From the NCBI GenBank assembly GCA_024226335.1, contig JAAELY010000029.1:1-64000 (forward strand): a stretch of 64,000 nucleotides of DNA, written 5' to 3'. Source of the DNA: a bacterium. Its GTDB lineage: Bacteria > Myxococcota_A > UBA9160 > SZUA-336. Of the stretch, positions 27,691-35,584 are shown piece after piece. Numbering within the stretch: the stretch's first letter is position 1; each line of letters opens with the position of its first letter. Position numbers and translations under genes: made by a program. The notes under the pieces were generated by a model. That model saw only the letters and a program-made list of their open reading frames with translations. It ran no database searches and was not told the origin of the DNA.

Positions 27691-28164
27691 ATGCAACGGG
27701 ATCATTCAGGCGCACCTTCCTGGCTCTACTCCTTTGTCGACCTCGCGTTTCTGCTGGTGATTGCACTCAGTCTGATGGATGTGGACTTTGGCGACGCACT
27801 GGACCTGGGCGAACTCGAGGTTCCGGAGGTGAGCGCATCTGCACCGCTCGCAAACCCTGAACACGTTCGGGATCGCTGGCAGTTGCGTGTGCATCCGAGA
27901 GCAGCGGGTGGACGGACTCCCTTTGAACTGGCAGCCGCGGATCTGGCGGCTTCGGACAGACTGAACCACGAGATCGAACGCTTTGCGGGTGACGAGCTGG
28001 AATCCAGACTCGAAAACCTCCGGGCCCAAGGCGCCAGAAAGCCGCTGCTTGCGCCGCACGAAGACTCTCGCAGTGCCGATCTGCTTGAGGCAGTCGGATT
28101 GCTCGAAGCTCTCTGGCCGAGCGGTCGTCCGGCTCTGGTGTCGGTTGCCGCGGGCGCGGAATGA
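27691..28164 (+). CDS. ExbD/TolR-like membrane protein, short
   Basis: A 157-residue protein with one transmembrane helix near residues 11-30 ([20 protein letters not shown]) that has the ExbD/TolR signature of an aspartate inside the helix ([12 protein letters not shown], like the PLIDVVFLLLIFF pattern of ExbD). The rest is soluble and presumably periplasmic. The ATG at 27691 follows CAGGAGCGC. It is the first gene of a five-gene cluster with a TonB-like protein, a helical-repeat protein, a lipoprotein and an ExbB-like protein. Its stop overlaps the next start by ATGA. ExbD couples the proton-motive force to TonB. The periplasmic part is not recognisably ExbD-like, so the call rests on the helix and the context. 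Confidence 0.6.
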   Translation: MQRDHSGAPSWLYSFVDLAFLLVIALSLMDVDFGDALDLGELEVPEVSASAPLANPEHVRDRWQLRVHPRAAGGRTPFELAAADLAASDRLNHEIERFAGDELESRLENLRAQGARKPLLAPHEDSRSADLLEAVGLLEALWPSGRPALVSVAAGAE

Positions 28165-29132
28165 ACGACGACCTGATTCGCCGCAACTACGGGTACGGGG
28201 CTGGACGCATTCGCCTGTCGGTACCGTCTCATTGCAACAGCCAGGATTACTCCTTCCTGGATGCGTGGCGGCTCACGCTGCAGGAGGCACGGGATCTGGG
28301 TATCCGCGTTTTCCTGTTCCACGCGTCTCGAAACGTGGCTGTCTGTTGTCTGATCCTCGTGATCCTATCGACTCCGTTCCTGTGGTCGTTCAGCCGACCG
28401 TCGCCCGAGGTCTTCGAGCCGCTTGTGATTCAACTCATCAAGCCCGAGCCGCCACCGCTGCTAGTTGAGCCGGATCCAGTCGAGCCAGATCCTGTGCCTC
28501 TGGCGCGGCCCCTGGTGACGGAACTGGCCCAGAAAAGTGAGCCGGAACCCGTCGCCAAACCACGTCGAAGTCCGCAGGTGAGCATCGATGCGCTGGCTCC
28601 GGTCGCAGCACGAAGCCCGCGGCCGGATATCGAACCTCTACCGAGTTCCCGCAATGCGCCGCTGGTCTACGCCCGCGCGCCGATCTCTGTCGGCAAGCGA
28701 GTCGCGGTACCGGATGTGGCGGCGGCGGCACCTCGCCTCGCGCTGCCCAGCGCTCCTGTCGTGTCGCGGGCCGTTCCATCGGATCACGTCTCTGGACATC
28801 GCCGTCCCTCGCTTCCAGCGCGACCCGCGCTGGCTCCCTTCGAGGCCTCCGCGAAGGCACAGGACAATGGAATTTCCGGTGTGCCGCTGGCTTCGCTGGC
28901 CGCTTGCGAGACGGACGCCGAAGAGGATTCCCTAAAGCAGGACCTGATTTTCGCCGTTGATGTGCGCGAAAGCTGCCGCTCCGTGATGGGTGTGTATCGC
29001 TTTCTCCAGATGCGAAATGTGAACGGCTTCTTGTTGTGGGTGAGCCGGAGCCCGGATCGGCCGGAGTTGGATCGTTGTGGAGAGTTGAGGCTCGCACTGA
29101 GTTGTCTCGAAGGCGGGACGGAGGCAGATTGA
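28161..29132 (+). CDS. TonB-like energy-transducing protein
   Basis: A 323-residue protein. After a cytoplasmic N-terminus there is one transmembrane helix near residues 53-72 (VAVCCLILVILSTPFLWSF), then a proline-rich stretch of EP/VP repeats such as KPEPPPLLVEPDPVEPDPVP, and a C-terminal end with about 70 residues containing two cysteines. The layout matches TonB/TolA-type proteins that span the periplasm and pull on outer-membrane receptors. The last 90 residues do not show the typical TonB C-terminal YP motif, so it may be a divergent or different partner. It overlaps the ExbD-like gene by four bases and leaves 2 bp before the next CDS, so the three are probably translated from one message. 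Confidence 0.6.
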   Translation: MNDDLIRRNYGYGAGRIRLSVPSHCNSQDYSFLDAWRLTLQEARDLGIRVFLFHASRNVAVCCLILVILSTPFLWSFSRPSPEVFEPLVIQLIKPEPPPLLVEPDPVEPDPVPLARPLVTELAQKSEPEPVAKPRRSPQVSIDALAPVAARSPRPDIEPLPSSRNAPLVYARAPISVGKRVAVPDVAAAAPRLALPSAPVVSRAVPSDHVSGHRRPSLPARPALAPFEASAKAQDNGISGVPLASLAACETDAEEDSLKQDLIFAVDVRESCRSVMGVYRFLQMRNVNGFLLWVSRSPDRPELDRCGELRLALSCLEGGTEAD

Positions 29133-29134
29133 CC

Positions 29135-31237
29135 ATGAGATCGACGTTGATCCTATCGATGACCCTCGCGCTGTCGTTCGCGGGTTTCGCGAACGCGACC
29201 GGGAGCGCGAATGAAACGGAAACCGCCTGGTCGGGTTACCTGGATTTTGCGTACGTCTACGTCTCGGCGGAGCCGCAGGCTTTGCGAGCGCGTCTGGAAG
29301 AGTATGCCGCCGAGGCGGGAGTGAGCCTGAGTGACTTCGCTGCCGAGAATCTCGACGGCGATGGGTTCTTGCCTCGAACGCTTGGCGAAGATGACCAACG
29401 TCGCCGCGCGGTCGCGCATCTGCTCTTGTTCATCGCAAGTGGCAATGGAGATGAGATCGAAGCGGCCGTCGCGAGCGTGCGAGAGTTGGAGAACCGGCTC
29501 GAAAGAAGCGAGAACCGATGGTGGTTCCACTACATTCTGGCGCACCACGCATTGCATCACGGAAACGCAGCCGAGTTTTCCGCGCAGATCTTCGATATCT
29601 GGCGCAATGTGGTGGCCGAACTCGAAGTGTCGTACGCCACCTACGAAGACCTCGCCCTACGAGAGAGTTCGAGCGCGGGTTTCATGTCGGCGTTGCCCTT
29701 CCTGTACGAGAACCTGGCTCGCATCATCTTGATTCGCAGCCAGGAGGCTGGAATCGATCGCGGCCTCGACGCACTCGGTGCGATCGTGAGGATGCTGGAT
29801 GACGGTCGGGTGGGTGAGCACCCGAAGGAGGTGCCGATCGAGGCATCGGCGGCCGAATATCTGGACCATATCGTCCGGCGCTTGACCGGTCCGGAATCGG
29901 ACGGAGAGAGCCTGACGTTCACGCTGGCGCTTTTCGAAGCCAATCGGAAGCACGAGAAGGCGCGAAATCTCCTGGCCAGCGAGGATCTGTCGGAGAGCAC
30001 GCGCGAGGCGATCCGGATCAGCACGGGCGCCTATCGCGACGCTCTGCATCGCGCAAATACGATCCAGGGACGCTGTGCTGTGTACACACGCGCCTTGCGC
30101 CAGCTCGGTGAGCTCCACGCCGCCAAGCAGCGAATGAACAGCATTGCCGAGATCGAGGTTCCTTTCAGCATCCAGCAGGCGATGGCGCTCTATGAACAGA
30201 TGGAAGAGGGTCTCGAGGGCGGCTGGAAGAACCACGGATACCGCAACATGGGTCGCGCGGCGTACGTAAGTGCGATGCATCGGCTCTGGGAAGAGATCCA
30301 GGAAGCGAGCTTCAACGTCGCCGAGTTCTATCTCTCGCAGGGTTCGCGTCCGGGCGTGGGCGGAAACGAGGCGGTCAGTGATGCATCTGCACACTTCGGG
30401 CGCTACTTGAACTTCTTCGAGCAACACGCGCGCCCTGGAGATCACGAAGGCGTTCCCACTTCAGCGTATTTCGCCGCCTATGTCGCCGCGAGAGGCGTGG
30501 GCGATGCGGCCTTGAGCTATCGCGCCGGCAATCCGTCGACCAAGCAGATCGAGCATGCGAGCCAGCAGTACCGCAGTGCACTCGAGATCTTCCCGTTTGA
30601 CCGCGGGCTGTGGGCGCGGGTGGCGCACTCCTTCGAACAGCAGGGACGCGAACGCGACTTCCTGAGTGAAACACAGAGCGTCGCCGACCGCGTCGAGCGC
30701 TCGCGTCATCTCAACACCTGGATCGAACAGAATCGGGAACTCGGCAGTTCCTTTGGTGCGATTCGCCGCGCTCTATCGGACGATCTGGCGATCATGTATC
30801 TGGGTTTCGCGCAGCCCGACGGAGTCGCTTTGCTGGAAGAAGAGCTCACCGGGCTCGTCAGTCAGCGCGACAGCCTACAGCTCGAAGTCGAGACACTCGC
30901 CTGGGAGCGCGAAGAACTCGACATGGCTCGAGCCGAGGGGCTCGCGGTCCCGGCGCAGGAAGAGGAACTCCCGGTCGTTTCCGCAAATCCGGGGACCACA
31001 GAGATTTCCTCGAATCGGATTCTCGAACTCGCAAAGCGGATCGAACAGCTACAGACCCGTCAGGACAAGCTCACACAGCAGATCGAGCTGCGTTCGCGCG
31101 CGCTGCCTTTGTTTCAGAAGGCACTCGACTCTGCAAGTGCCACGCGTGAACTCGCCGCCCGACGGGATCACCCCGCCCATACGCTCCTGCGTCAACTCTA
31201 TTTCGAGAACCTAGCTCTCCGGGAGGAGCAGTCGTGA
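29135..31237 (+). CDS. Large exported protein with helical repeats, unknown function
   Basis: A 700-residue protein with a signal peptide (MRSTLILSMTLALSFAGFAN). The mature part is largely helical. It has TPR-like stretches (NRWWFHYILAHHALHHGNA, SALEIFPFDRGLWARVAHSF) and a long coiled-coil segment near residues 575-690 (VALLEEELTGLVSQRDSLQ and KRIEQLQTRQDKLTQQIELR). I chose ATG 29135, preceded by GGAGG, over the longer frame from 29036. It is the middle gene of the five-gene motor-like cluster; the next start (GTG) overlaps its stop. I recognise no known family. A periplasmic scaffold or adaptor for the TonB-like motor is inference from context. Confidence 0.75.
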   Translation: MRSTLILSMTLALSFAGFANATGSANETETAWSGYLDFAYVYVSAEPQALRARLEEYAAEAGVSLSDFAAENLDGDGFLPRTLGEDDQRRRAVAHLLLFIASGNGDEIEAAVASVRELENRLERSENRWWFHYILAHHALHHGNAAEFSAQIFDIWRNVVAELEVSYATYEDLALRESSSAGFMSALPFLYENLARIILIRSQEAGIDRGLDALGAIVRMLDDGRVGEHPKEVPIEASAAEYLDHIVRRLTGPESDGESLTFTLALFEANRKHEKARNLLASEDLSESTREAIRISTGAYRDALHRANTIQGRCAVYTRALRQLGELHAAKQRMNSIAEIEVPFSIQQAMALYEQMEEGLEGGWKNHGYRNMGRAAYVSAMHRLWEEIQEASFNVAEFYLSQGSRPGVGGNEAVSDASAHFGRYLNFFEQHARPGDHEGVPTSAYFAAYVAARGVGDAALSYRAGNPSTKQIEHASQQYRSALEIFPFDRGLWARVAHSFEQQGRERDFLSETQSVADRVERSRHLNTWIEQNRELGSSFGAIRRALSDDLAIMYLGFAQPDGVALLEEELTGLVSQRDSLQLEVETLAWEREELDMARAEGLAVPAQEEELPVVSANPGTTEISSNRILELAKRIEQLQTRQDKLTQQIELRSRALPLFQKALDSASATRELAARRDHPAHTLLRQLYFENLALREEQS

Positions 31238-31767
31238 AACGCTCTCTATCGATCATTCTCGCCATTGGTTGCGTCATCAGCATGAGTGCATGTGCAACGC
31301 GTTGGTCGGGCAATGACTATTTCAAGAAGCAACCTGTGGGCGTCGAGCCCGATCAGCAGGTTTCCGGTGAGGCACTCCTGCAACGCAAGGAGACCCTGAG
31401 GCGTTTGCATCGCGACTTGAAAAGTGTCAAGGCCACGGCTGAAAGCCTGCGACGGCATCGTGATCTGGAAGGCATCGCGTCGCTCGAAGGTTTCGTGCAT
31501 CCGTATTTCGAGCAACAGATCGAGCCGTTGATTTCGGACACAGGCGAATGGCACGCGGAACTCCAGCTCCTCGAGGCGAACCTCTTGTTCGCCCAGGCGG
31601 AGGTCCTCTACGAACTGCGCGATGCTCGCCGGCTGGCCAAGATCGCCAGGCGTATTCACAACCGCTTTGCCTCGTCCAAGAGCATGCTCGTCGAATATCC
31701 GATTGGCGAGCAGAGCACCGTGCAAAACGCTCTCGAAGATCTCGAATACAAAAGGGAGATTCTCTAA
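31234..31767 (+). CDS. Small lipoprotein with helical body
   Basis: A 177-residue protein starting at GTG 31234, overlapping the upstream stop (GTGA). The N-terminus SIILAIGCVISMSACATRWS carries a signal peptide and a lipobox (SMSAC), so it should be lipid-anchored, with Cys20 as the modified residue. The rest is helical with a high charge density (LQRKETLRRLHRDLKSV; ARRLAKIARRIHNRFASS). I recognise no family. It is fourth in the motor-like cluster and its stop TAA overlaps the ExbB-like start (TAATG). A role as outer-membrane or inner-membrane tether of the system is possible. Confidence 0.75.
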   Translation: MKRSLSIILAIGCVISMSACATRWSGNDYFKKQPVGVEPDQQVSGEALLQRKETLRRLHRDLKSVKATAESLRRHRDLEGIASLEGFVHPYFEQQIEPLISDTGEWHAELQLLEANLLFAQAEVLYELRDARRLAKIARRIHNRFASSKSMLVEYPIGEQSTVQNALEDLEYKREIL

Positions 31768-32357
31768 TGGATCCGATCTTCTCGACCTTGCCGCTCGAAC
31801 TGACGTTGGCCGCGGCGATCAGCCTGGTTTCTCTGGCCGGCGCCGGATTGCCGTTCTATCGAGGATTTCGGATCTTTCTGCGCGGTCGCGCTGCCACGCG
31901 TCGCCTGCAGACTGCAGAGATGTTCGAAGAAGCCAACAGCTCGGGTATCGCACCGCTCTCTCAGCGCATGATGAGCGTCTTGACGCGCTCGTTTTCCGAG
32001 CACCCTGAACAGTCCCCGGACTTCGTTCGCGATGCGACTCGACAGTTCGTTCTGAACGACTACGACATGAGCTATGCCCGGCCCCTTTCCATGTACTCCA
32101 ATATCCTGCCGCCAATCGGGTTCATCGGAACGACTCTCGGCATGATGGTGCTCTTCGTGTCGCTTCAGCTGTCGAACAACACCTTGCAAATCGGAGCGCT
32201 CTCGGTAGCTCTGAGTTCGACCATCCTCGCGCTGCTGGGCTTTGCTGCACTCGAGGGTTGTCGCATCCGGCTCTACGCTCGCCTGATGTGCTGCATCGAC
32301 GATGTGTTCGATGCGGATCTCGCGGCCCAGCTCAGCGAAACCCGCCGCAGCGCCTGA
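31767..32357 (+). CDS. ExbB/TolQ/MotA-type proton channel protein
   Basis: A 196-residue protein with three hydrophobic segments: residues about 8-28 (LELTLAAAISLVSLAGAGLP), about 111-135 (NILPPIGFIGTTLGMMVLF) and about 145-170 (ALSVALSSTILALLGFAAL). The middle block PPIGFIGTTLGMMVLF followed by the ALSVALSSTILALLGF helix is the MotA/TolQ/ExbB domain signature (PLLGLLGTVxGM and AL..T..GL). It is shorter than E. coli ExbB, 244 residues. With the ExbD-like and TonB-like genes at the start of the cluster, it would complete a proton-driven motor. It is the last gene of the group. Confidence 0.75.
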   Translation: MDPIFSTLPLELTLAAAISLVSLAGAGLPFYRGFRIFLRGRAATRRLQTAEMFEEANSSGIAPLSQRMMSVLTRSFSEHPEQSPDFVRDATRQFVLNDYDMSYARPLSMYSNILPPIGFIGTTLGMMVLFVSLQLSNNTLQIGALSVALSSTILALLGFAALEGCRIRLYARLMCCIDDVFDADLAAQLSETRRSA

Positions 32358-32473
32358 TCAGAATCCGCAGCAGGCCCGAACGCGAACCGCTTTCTCCGGA
32401 GGCATAGGACCGCACTGAAAATCGAATTGTGATTCCAGTGCGAAGCGCCGACAATGCCTTTCGGAGGATCCTG

Positions 32474-33931
32474 ATGGCGCAGCAAGAGTACTCGATCGTC
32501 GACGCGGCGGATGTCGACAGTTTTTCCGATGAAGCGGATGTCCTGGTGGTGGGGCTGGGAGCCTCCGGAACCTGTGCCGCCATCGAGGCCCGCGAAGCGG
32601 GAGCGGACGTCCTGGTCCTGGAGCGCGCCAGCGCTGGCGGCGGGCTGACCATGTCGGCCGCGGGGCACTTCTACCTCGGAGGCGGGACTCGGGTCCAGAA
32701 GGCCGTGGGCGTGAAAGACGACGTCGAGGAGATGATCAAGTATCTCGAAGCCGTGACGCCTGAACCCGACATGGACAAGATCCGCGTCTACTGCGAACAG
32801 AGTGTCGAGCACTTCGATTGGCTGGTCGCACGAGGTGTACCGTTCAAGGACACGATGTACCCCGCGAAAGACGTCGTGCAGATGACCGACGAATGTCTGA
32901 TCTGGTCGGGAAACGAAGAAGCCTGGCCGTTTCGCGAAAAGGCCATCCCGGCACCGCGTGGACACAAGGTGGCGAAGGAAGGGGAAGCGGGCGGCGCGGA
33001 ACTCATGGATCGTCTGATCCCTTGTGCCGAACGACTGGGCGTGAGGCTCGAATGCGACGCGGGAGTCGAAGCTCTTGTTCGCGCCTCATCGGGCGAGATC
33101 GTCGGTGTGCGCTATCGCAAGTATGACGAACTCAGGACCGTGCGGGCGCGCAAGGCCGTGATCCTGGCAACCGGCCACTATACTCTCGATCCGGAAATGC
33201 TCGCGGCCAACTGTCCGCGCCTCGCAGATGACCGCATCGAGAAGCAGGGCTCGACTTTTGATTTCGGTGTCGGGCACAAACTTGGTGTGATGGCCGGTGG
33301 CGTGACACAGCATATGGATGGTGCGCTGATTACCTCCCCGTTCTATCCACCCGAATGCCTACTCAAAGGTATTCTGGTGAACAAACACGGCAAGCGATTC
33401 ATTGACGAAGACTGCTACCACGCCCGTTCGAGTGCCATGTGCCTCGAGCAACCCGATGGCAAGGCGTACCTGATCGCCGACGAATCCTTCTTCGAACGGC
33501 CCGCGTACGGTTGGCAGGAACTGATCGACGCCTGGGATACGATCGAGGACATGGAACGAGATCTGAAGATGCCCGAAGGTGCGCTGCAGAAGACGATTGC
33601 GGACTACAACCAGCACGCGAAATCGGGAGAGGACCCCGAATATCACAAGGCCGCGAAGTGGCTCGTCCCCCTCGCCACGCCTCCTTACGCGGCCCTGGAT
33701 CTTTCCCTGGGTTCGGCGCATTTCGTCGGTTTCGCGCTCGGTGGCTTGAAGTGCTCGATCGATGGCGAAGTCCTGGACCCACAGGACAAGGTCATTCCCG
33801 GCTTGTACGCCATCGGAGCTTGTGCTTCGAACATCGCCCAGGACGGCAAGGGCTATTCGAGTGGCACCTGTATAGGAGAATCGACCTTTTTCGGTCGGCG
33901 CGCAGGACGCCACGCAGGGGCGCCTGACTGA
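32474..33931 (+). CDS. FAD-dependent oxidoreductase (fumarate reductase/3-ketosteroid dehydrogenase-like)
   Basis: A 485-residue flavoprotein. The FAD-binding fold begins ADVLVVGLGASGTCAAIEAR, followed by VLVLERASAGGGLTMSAAG, the pattern of the fumarate reductase/FAD-binding_2 superfamily. A second FAD-contact segment near the C-terminus is IPGLYAIGACASNIAQDGKG followed by SSGTCIGEST. ATG 32474 has GGAGG upstream; the open frame extends to 32429. Such enzymes dehydrogenate steroid, terpenoid or short acid rings, or reduce fumarate; the substrate here is not evident. It lies after the motor-like cluster but 117 bp away, so it need not belong. Confidence 0.88.
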   Translation: MAQQEYSIVDAADVDSFSDEADVLVVGLGASGTCAAIEAREAGADVLVLERASAGGGLTMSAAGHFYLGGGTRVQKAVGVKDDVEEMIKYLEAVTPEPDMDKIRVYCEQSVEHFDWLVARGVPFKDTMYPAKDVVQMTDECLIWSGNEEAWPFREKAIPAPRGHKVAKEGEAGGAELMDRLIPCAERLGVRLECDAGVEALVRASSGEIVGVRYRKYDELRTVRARKAVILATGHYTLDPEMLAANCPRLADDRIEKQGSTFDFGVGHKLGVMAGGVTQHMDGALITSPFYPPECLLKGILVNKHGKRFIDEDCYHARSSAMCLEQPDGKAYLIADESFFERPAYGWQELIDAWDTIEDMERDLKMPEGALQKTIADYNQHAKSGEDPEYHKAAKWLVPLATPPYAALDLSLGSAHFVGFALGGLKCSIDGEVLDPQDKVIPGLYAIGACASNIAQDGKGYSSGTCIGESTFFGRRAGRHAGAPD

Positions 33932-33955
33932 GCGGGCGAGTCCTGAAACGCATTT

Positions 33956-34357
33956 TCAGTCGTTTCCAGGCGGACGGGTGGGGCGCGGACGAGCGAGGTA
34001 GGCCGCGACCGTCGCGCGCACGTCGACGTCGTCGATTTCCAGGTCGAAAGCCATGGGGCCGGGCGGAAATCCGACGCGATAGGCGCGGCCATCGGCGGTG
34101 CGTTCGAGTTGTCCGTAGTCGATCAGCATGCGCCGTACGGTCACGTGGTCTGTCTCGATCGCCGGTGTGACCTCGGCATTCCACGCACGGATCAACTCGT
34201 TGATCTCTGCCTCCGAATAGCTGCGGCCACTGTCGAGGGTCAACAAGAAGCTCTTCATCAGAATCTGTCGATCTCGGCGTCTACGCGGAAGTCCGCGCGG
34301 GCCGCGATCGGCGCCGAGGCGGACGAGGCGCTCGATGAACTCTTCCAAGCTGATCAT
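33956..34357 (-). CDS. DUF2087-domain protein
   Basis: A 133-residue protein matching the DUF2087 domain: LPRRRRDRQILMKSFLLTLD then SYSEAEINELIRAWNAEV, TVRRMLIDYGQLERTADGRA. These small domains are found alone or after a winged helix and are probably nucleic-acid linked; the RRRR stretch fits. ATG 34357 is chosen because the similarity starts just downstream; the open frame runs to 34618 over unconvincing residues. It converges with the flavoprotein gene. Confidence 0.8.
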   Translation of the reverse strand: MISLEEFIERLVRLGADRGPRGLPRRRRDRQILMKSFLLTLDSGRSYSEAEINELIRAWNAEVTPAIETDHVTVRRMLIDYGQLERTADGRAYRVGFPPGPMAFDLEIDDVDVRATVAAYLARPRPTRPPGND

Positions 34358-34501
34358 GGATCTTCCAGGTTTGCCAGGCGGTTTCGCAGATCCGTGAACA
34401 ATAGAGCAGTTCTGCAGAGTTTCGATCCGAGCGGTTTTCGGCGCAGGGTTGGATAAGATAGGATGGATTCGATCCCTCGTCTGCAATGAAAGGCCGAGTT
34501 G

Positions 34502-35260
34502 ATGAGCGACGTTGAATTGCATCAGTTTCCGAGTTCCCATTTCAACGAAAAGGCCCGCTGGGCGCTCGATTTCAAGGGCATCGAGCACAAGCGAATTCCG
34601 CATCTGCCCGGACCACACGCCCTGGCGATCCGCAGACTCAGTGGCCAGACCGCAACTCCGGTCCTGGATCTGAATTCCAAGGTGATTGCGGGTTCCGCAC
34701 AGATCATCGCTGAACTGGAAAGGTTCAAACCCGAACCCGCTCTGTATCCAGAAGACCCCGTCCTGCGAGAGCGCGCACTCGAGATCCAGCGCTGGTTCGA
34801 TAGCGAGATCGGTCCGCAGGTGCGCTGCGCTGTGTTTTCTGTGTTACTCGAGGATCTGGGCTATCTACACGCGACGTTTGCATACCCCCACGGTGCGTTG
34901 AAGCGCACCATCTATCGGGCCATGCTTCCGCTGGTAAAACCGGTGATCGCCAAGGCAAACGGCGTCACCGGGCCGGCCGCAGTCGACGCGGCGTTCGCGG
35001 GTACGACACGAGGCTTCGACTTCGTCGCGGCGGAATCGGCACAGACGGGCTACCTGGTCGGCGATCGCTTCAGCATCGCAGATCTCACCGCGGCTTCACT
35101 TCTGGCTCCAGCGATCCTCGCGCCGCATCCAGACATGGCCAAGCGGGAACCCGTACCCGCGGAAATCTCCGCCTTCGTTGCACGCTGGAAGGACCATCCG
35201 GGAGCCCAATGGGTGCACCAGCAATACCGAACACACCGGCCGGACCCGGCTACCCGCTGA
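34502..35260 (+). CDS. Glutathione S-transferase family protein
   Basis: A 252-residue GST. The N-terminal domain begins VELHQFPSSHFNEKARWALDF, where the FPSSHFNEKARW loop resembles the SSxxxxK(A/V)R pattern of bacterial GSTs; TATPVLDLNSKVIAGSAQII carries the cis-proline and the glutathione-binding serine. The C-terminal domain contains GYLVGDRFSIADLTAASL. ATG 34502 is used; a TTG lies three bases upstream. A strand-opposed DUF2087 gene starts 144 bp upstream. Substrate unknown. Confidence 0.88.
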   Translation: MSDVELHQFPSSHFNEKARWALDFKGIEHKRIPHLPGPHALAIRRLSGQTATPVLDLNSKVIAGSAQIIAELERFKPEPALYPEDPVLRERALEIQRWFDSEIGPQVRCAVFSVLLEDLGYLHATFAYPHGALKRTIYRAMLPLVKPVIAKANGVTGPAAVDAAFAGTTRGFDFVAAESAQTGYLVGDRFSIADLTAASLLAPAILAPHPDMAKREPVPAEISAFVARWKDHPGAQWVHQQYRTHRPDPATR

Positions 35261-35584
35261 AGCCCGCGTTTCATAGCGGCCGGAGGAGGGGATGAAATTC
35301 CAGCCGTCGCTTCATGACTGGCTGGAAATATTGTCTTTACTAAGGTTTGGGTATGCGAGCCAGGAGAATCAGAAGGCGGGCACGAGGAATCCTCGGTGGC
35401 CGCCTCGCGCCCGATCAGGCCTTCGATGGGGACACGTGCGTCCCGAGTTCACCCGGAGGCAAGAAGCGCTGATTCGCTGAGCGCGCAAATAGAACGGAAT
35501 GGCGGCCGGCCGGGTCTTCACCTGGCGGGCCGTTTGCAATTATGGCGGAACTGACGAAGACCGGCGGCCTCAACAGAGGTTTTC
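35261..35584. other. Intergenic region upstream of the ABC-F gene
   Basis: A 324-bp stretch between the GST stop and the ABC-F start. Besides the small ORF at 35292-35480 and a tiny alternative frame at 35353 I see nothing coding. ABC-F genes are often regulated by leader peptides and attenuation, so a strong ribosome-binding site with a short ORF here is worth noting. The palindrome CGAGGAATCCTCG near 35384-35396 could be part of a hairpin. Confidence 0.35.
35292..35480 (+). CDS. Small ORF, possible 62-residue protein
   Basis: A 62-codon frame beginning after GGAGGAGGGG with ATG four bases later, an unusually strong ribosome-binding site for such a short ORF. The sequence starts KFQPSLHDWLEILSLLRFG. 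I recognise no family, and another short arginine-rich frame overlaps at 35353. It may be a small protein or a chance frame. Confidence 0.25.
   Translation: MKFQPSLHDWLEILSLLRFGYASQENQKAGTRNPRWPPRARSGLRWGHVRPEFTRRQEALIR

Noticed and set aside
25054-27705. 883-residue long version of glutamine synthetase
   Set aside because: The N-terminal 150 residues show no family match, and an ideal RBS precedes ATG 27237. The extra frame covers the divergent intergenic region.
27308-27760. Plus-strand ORF in the intergenic region between glutamine synthetase and the ExbD-like gene
   Set aside because: Its composition is serine/proline/arginine-rich, with no ribosome-binding site or family, and it overlaps a better gene in another frame.
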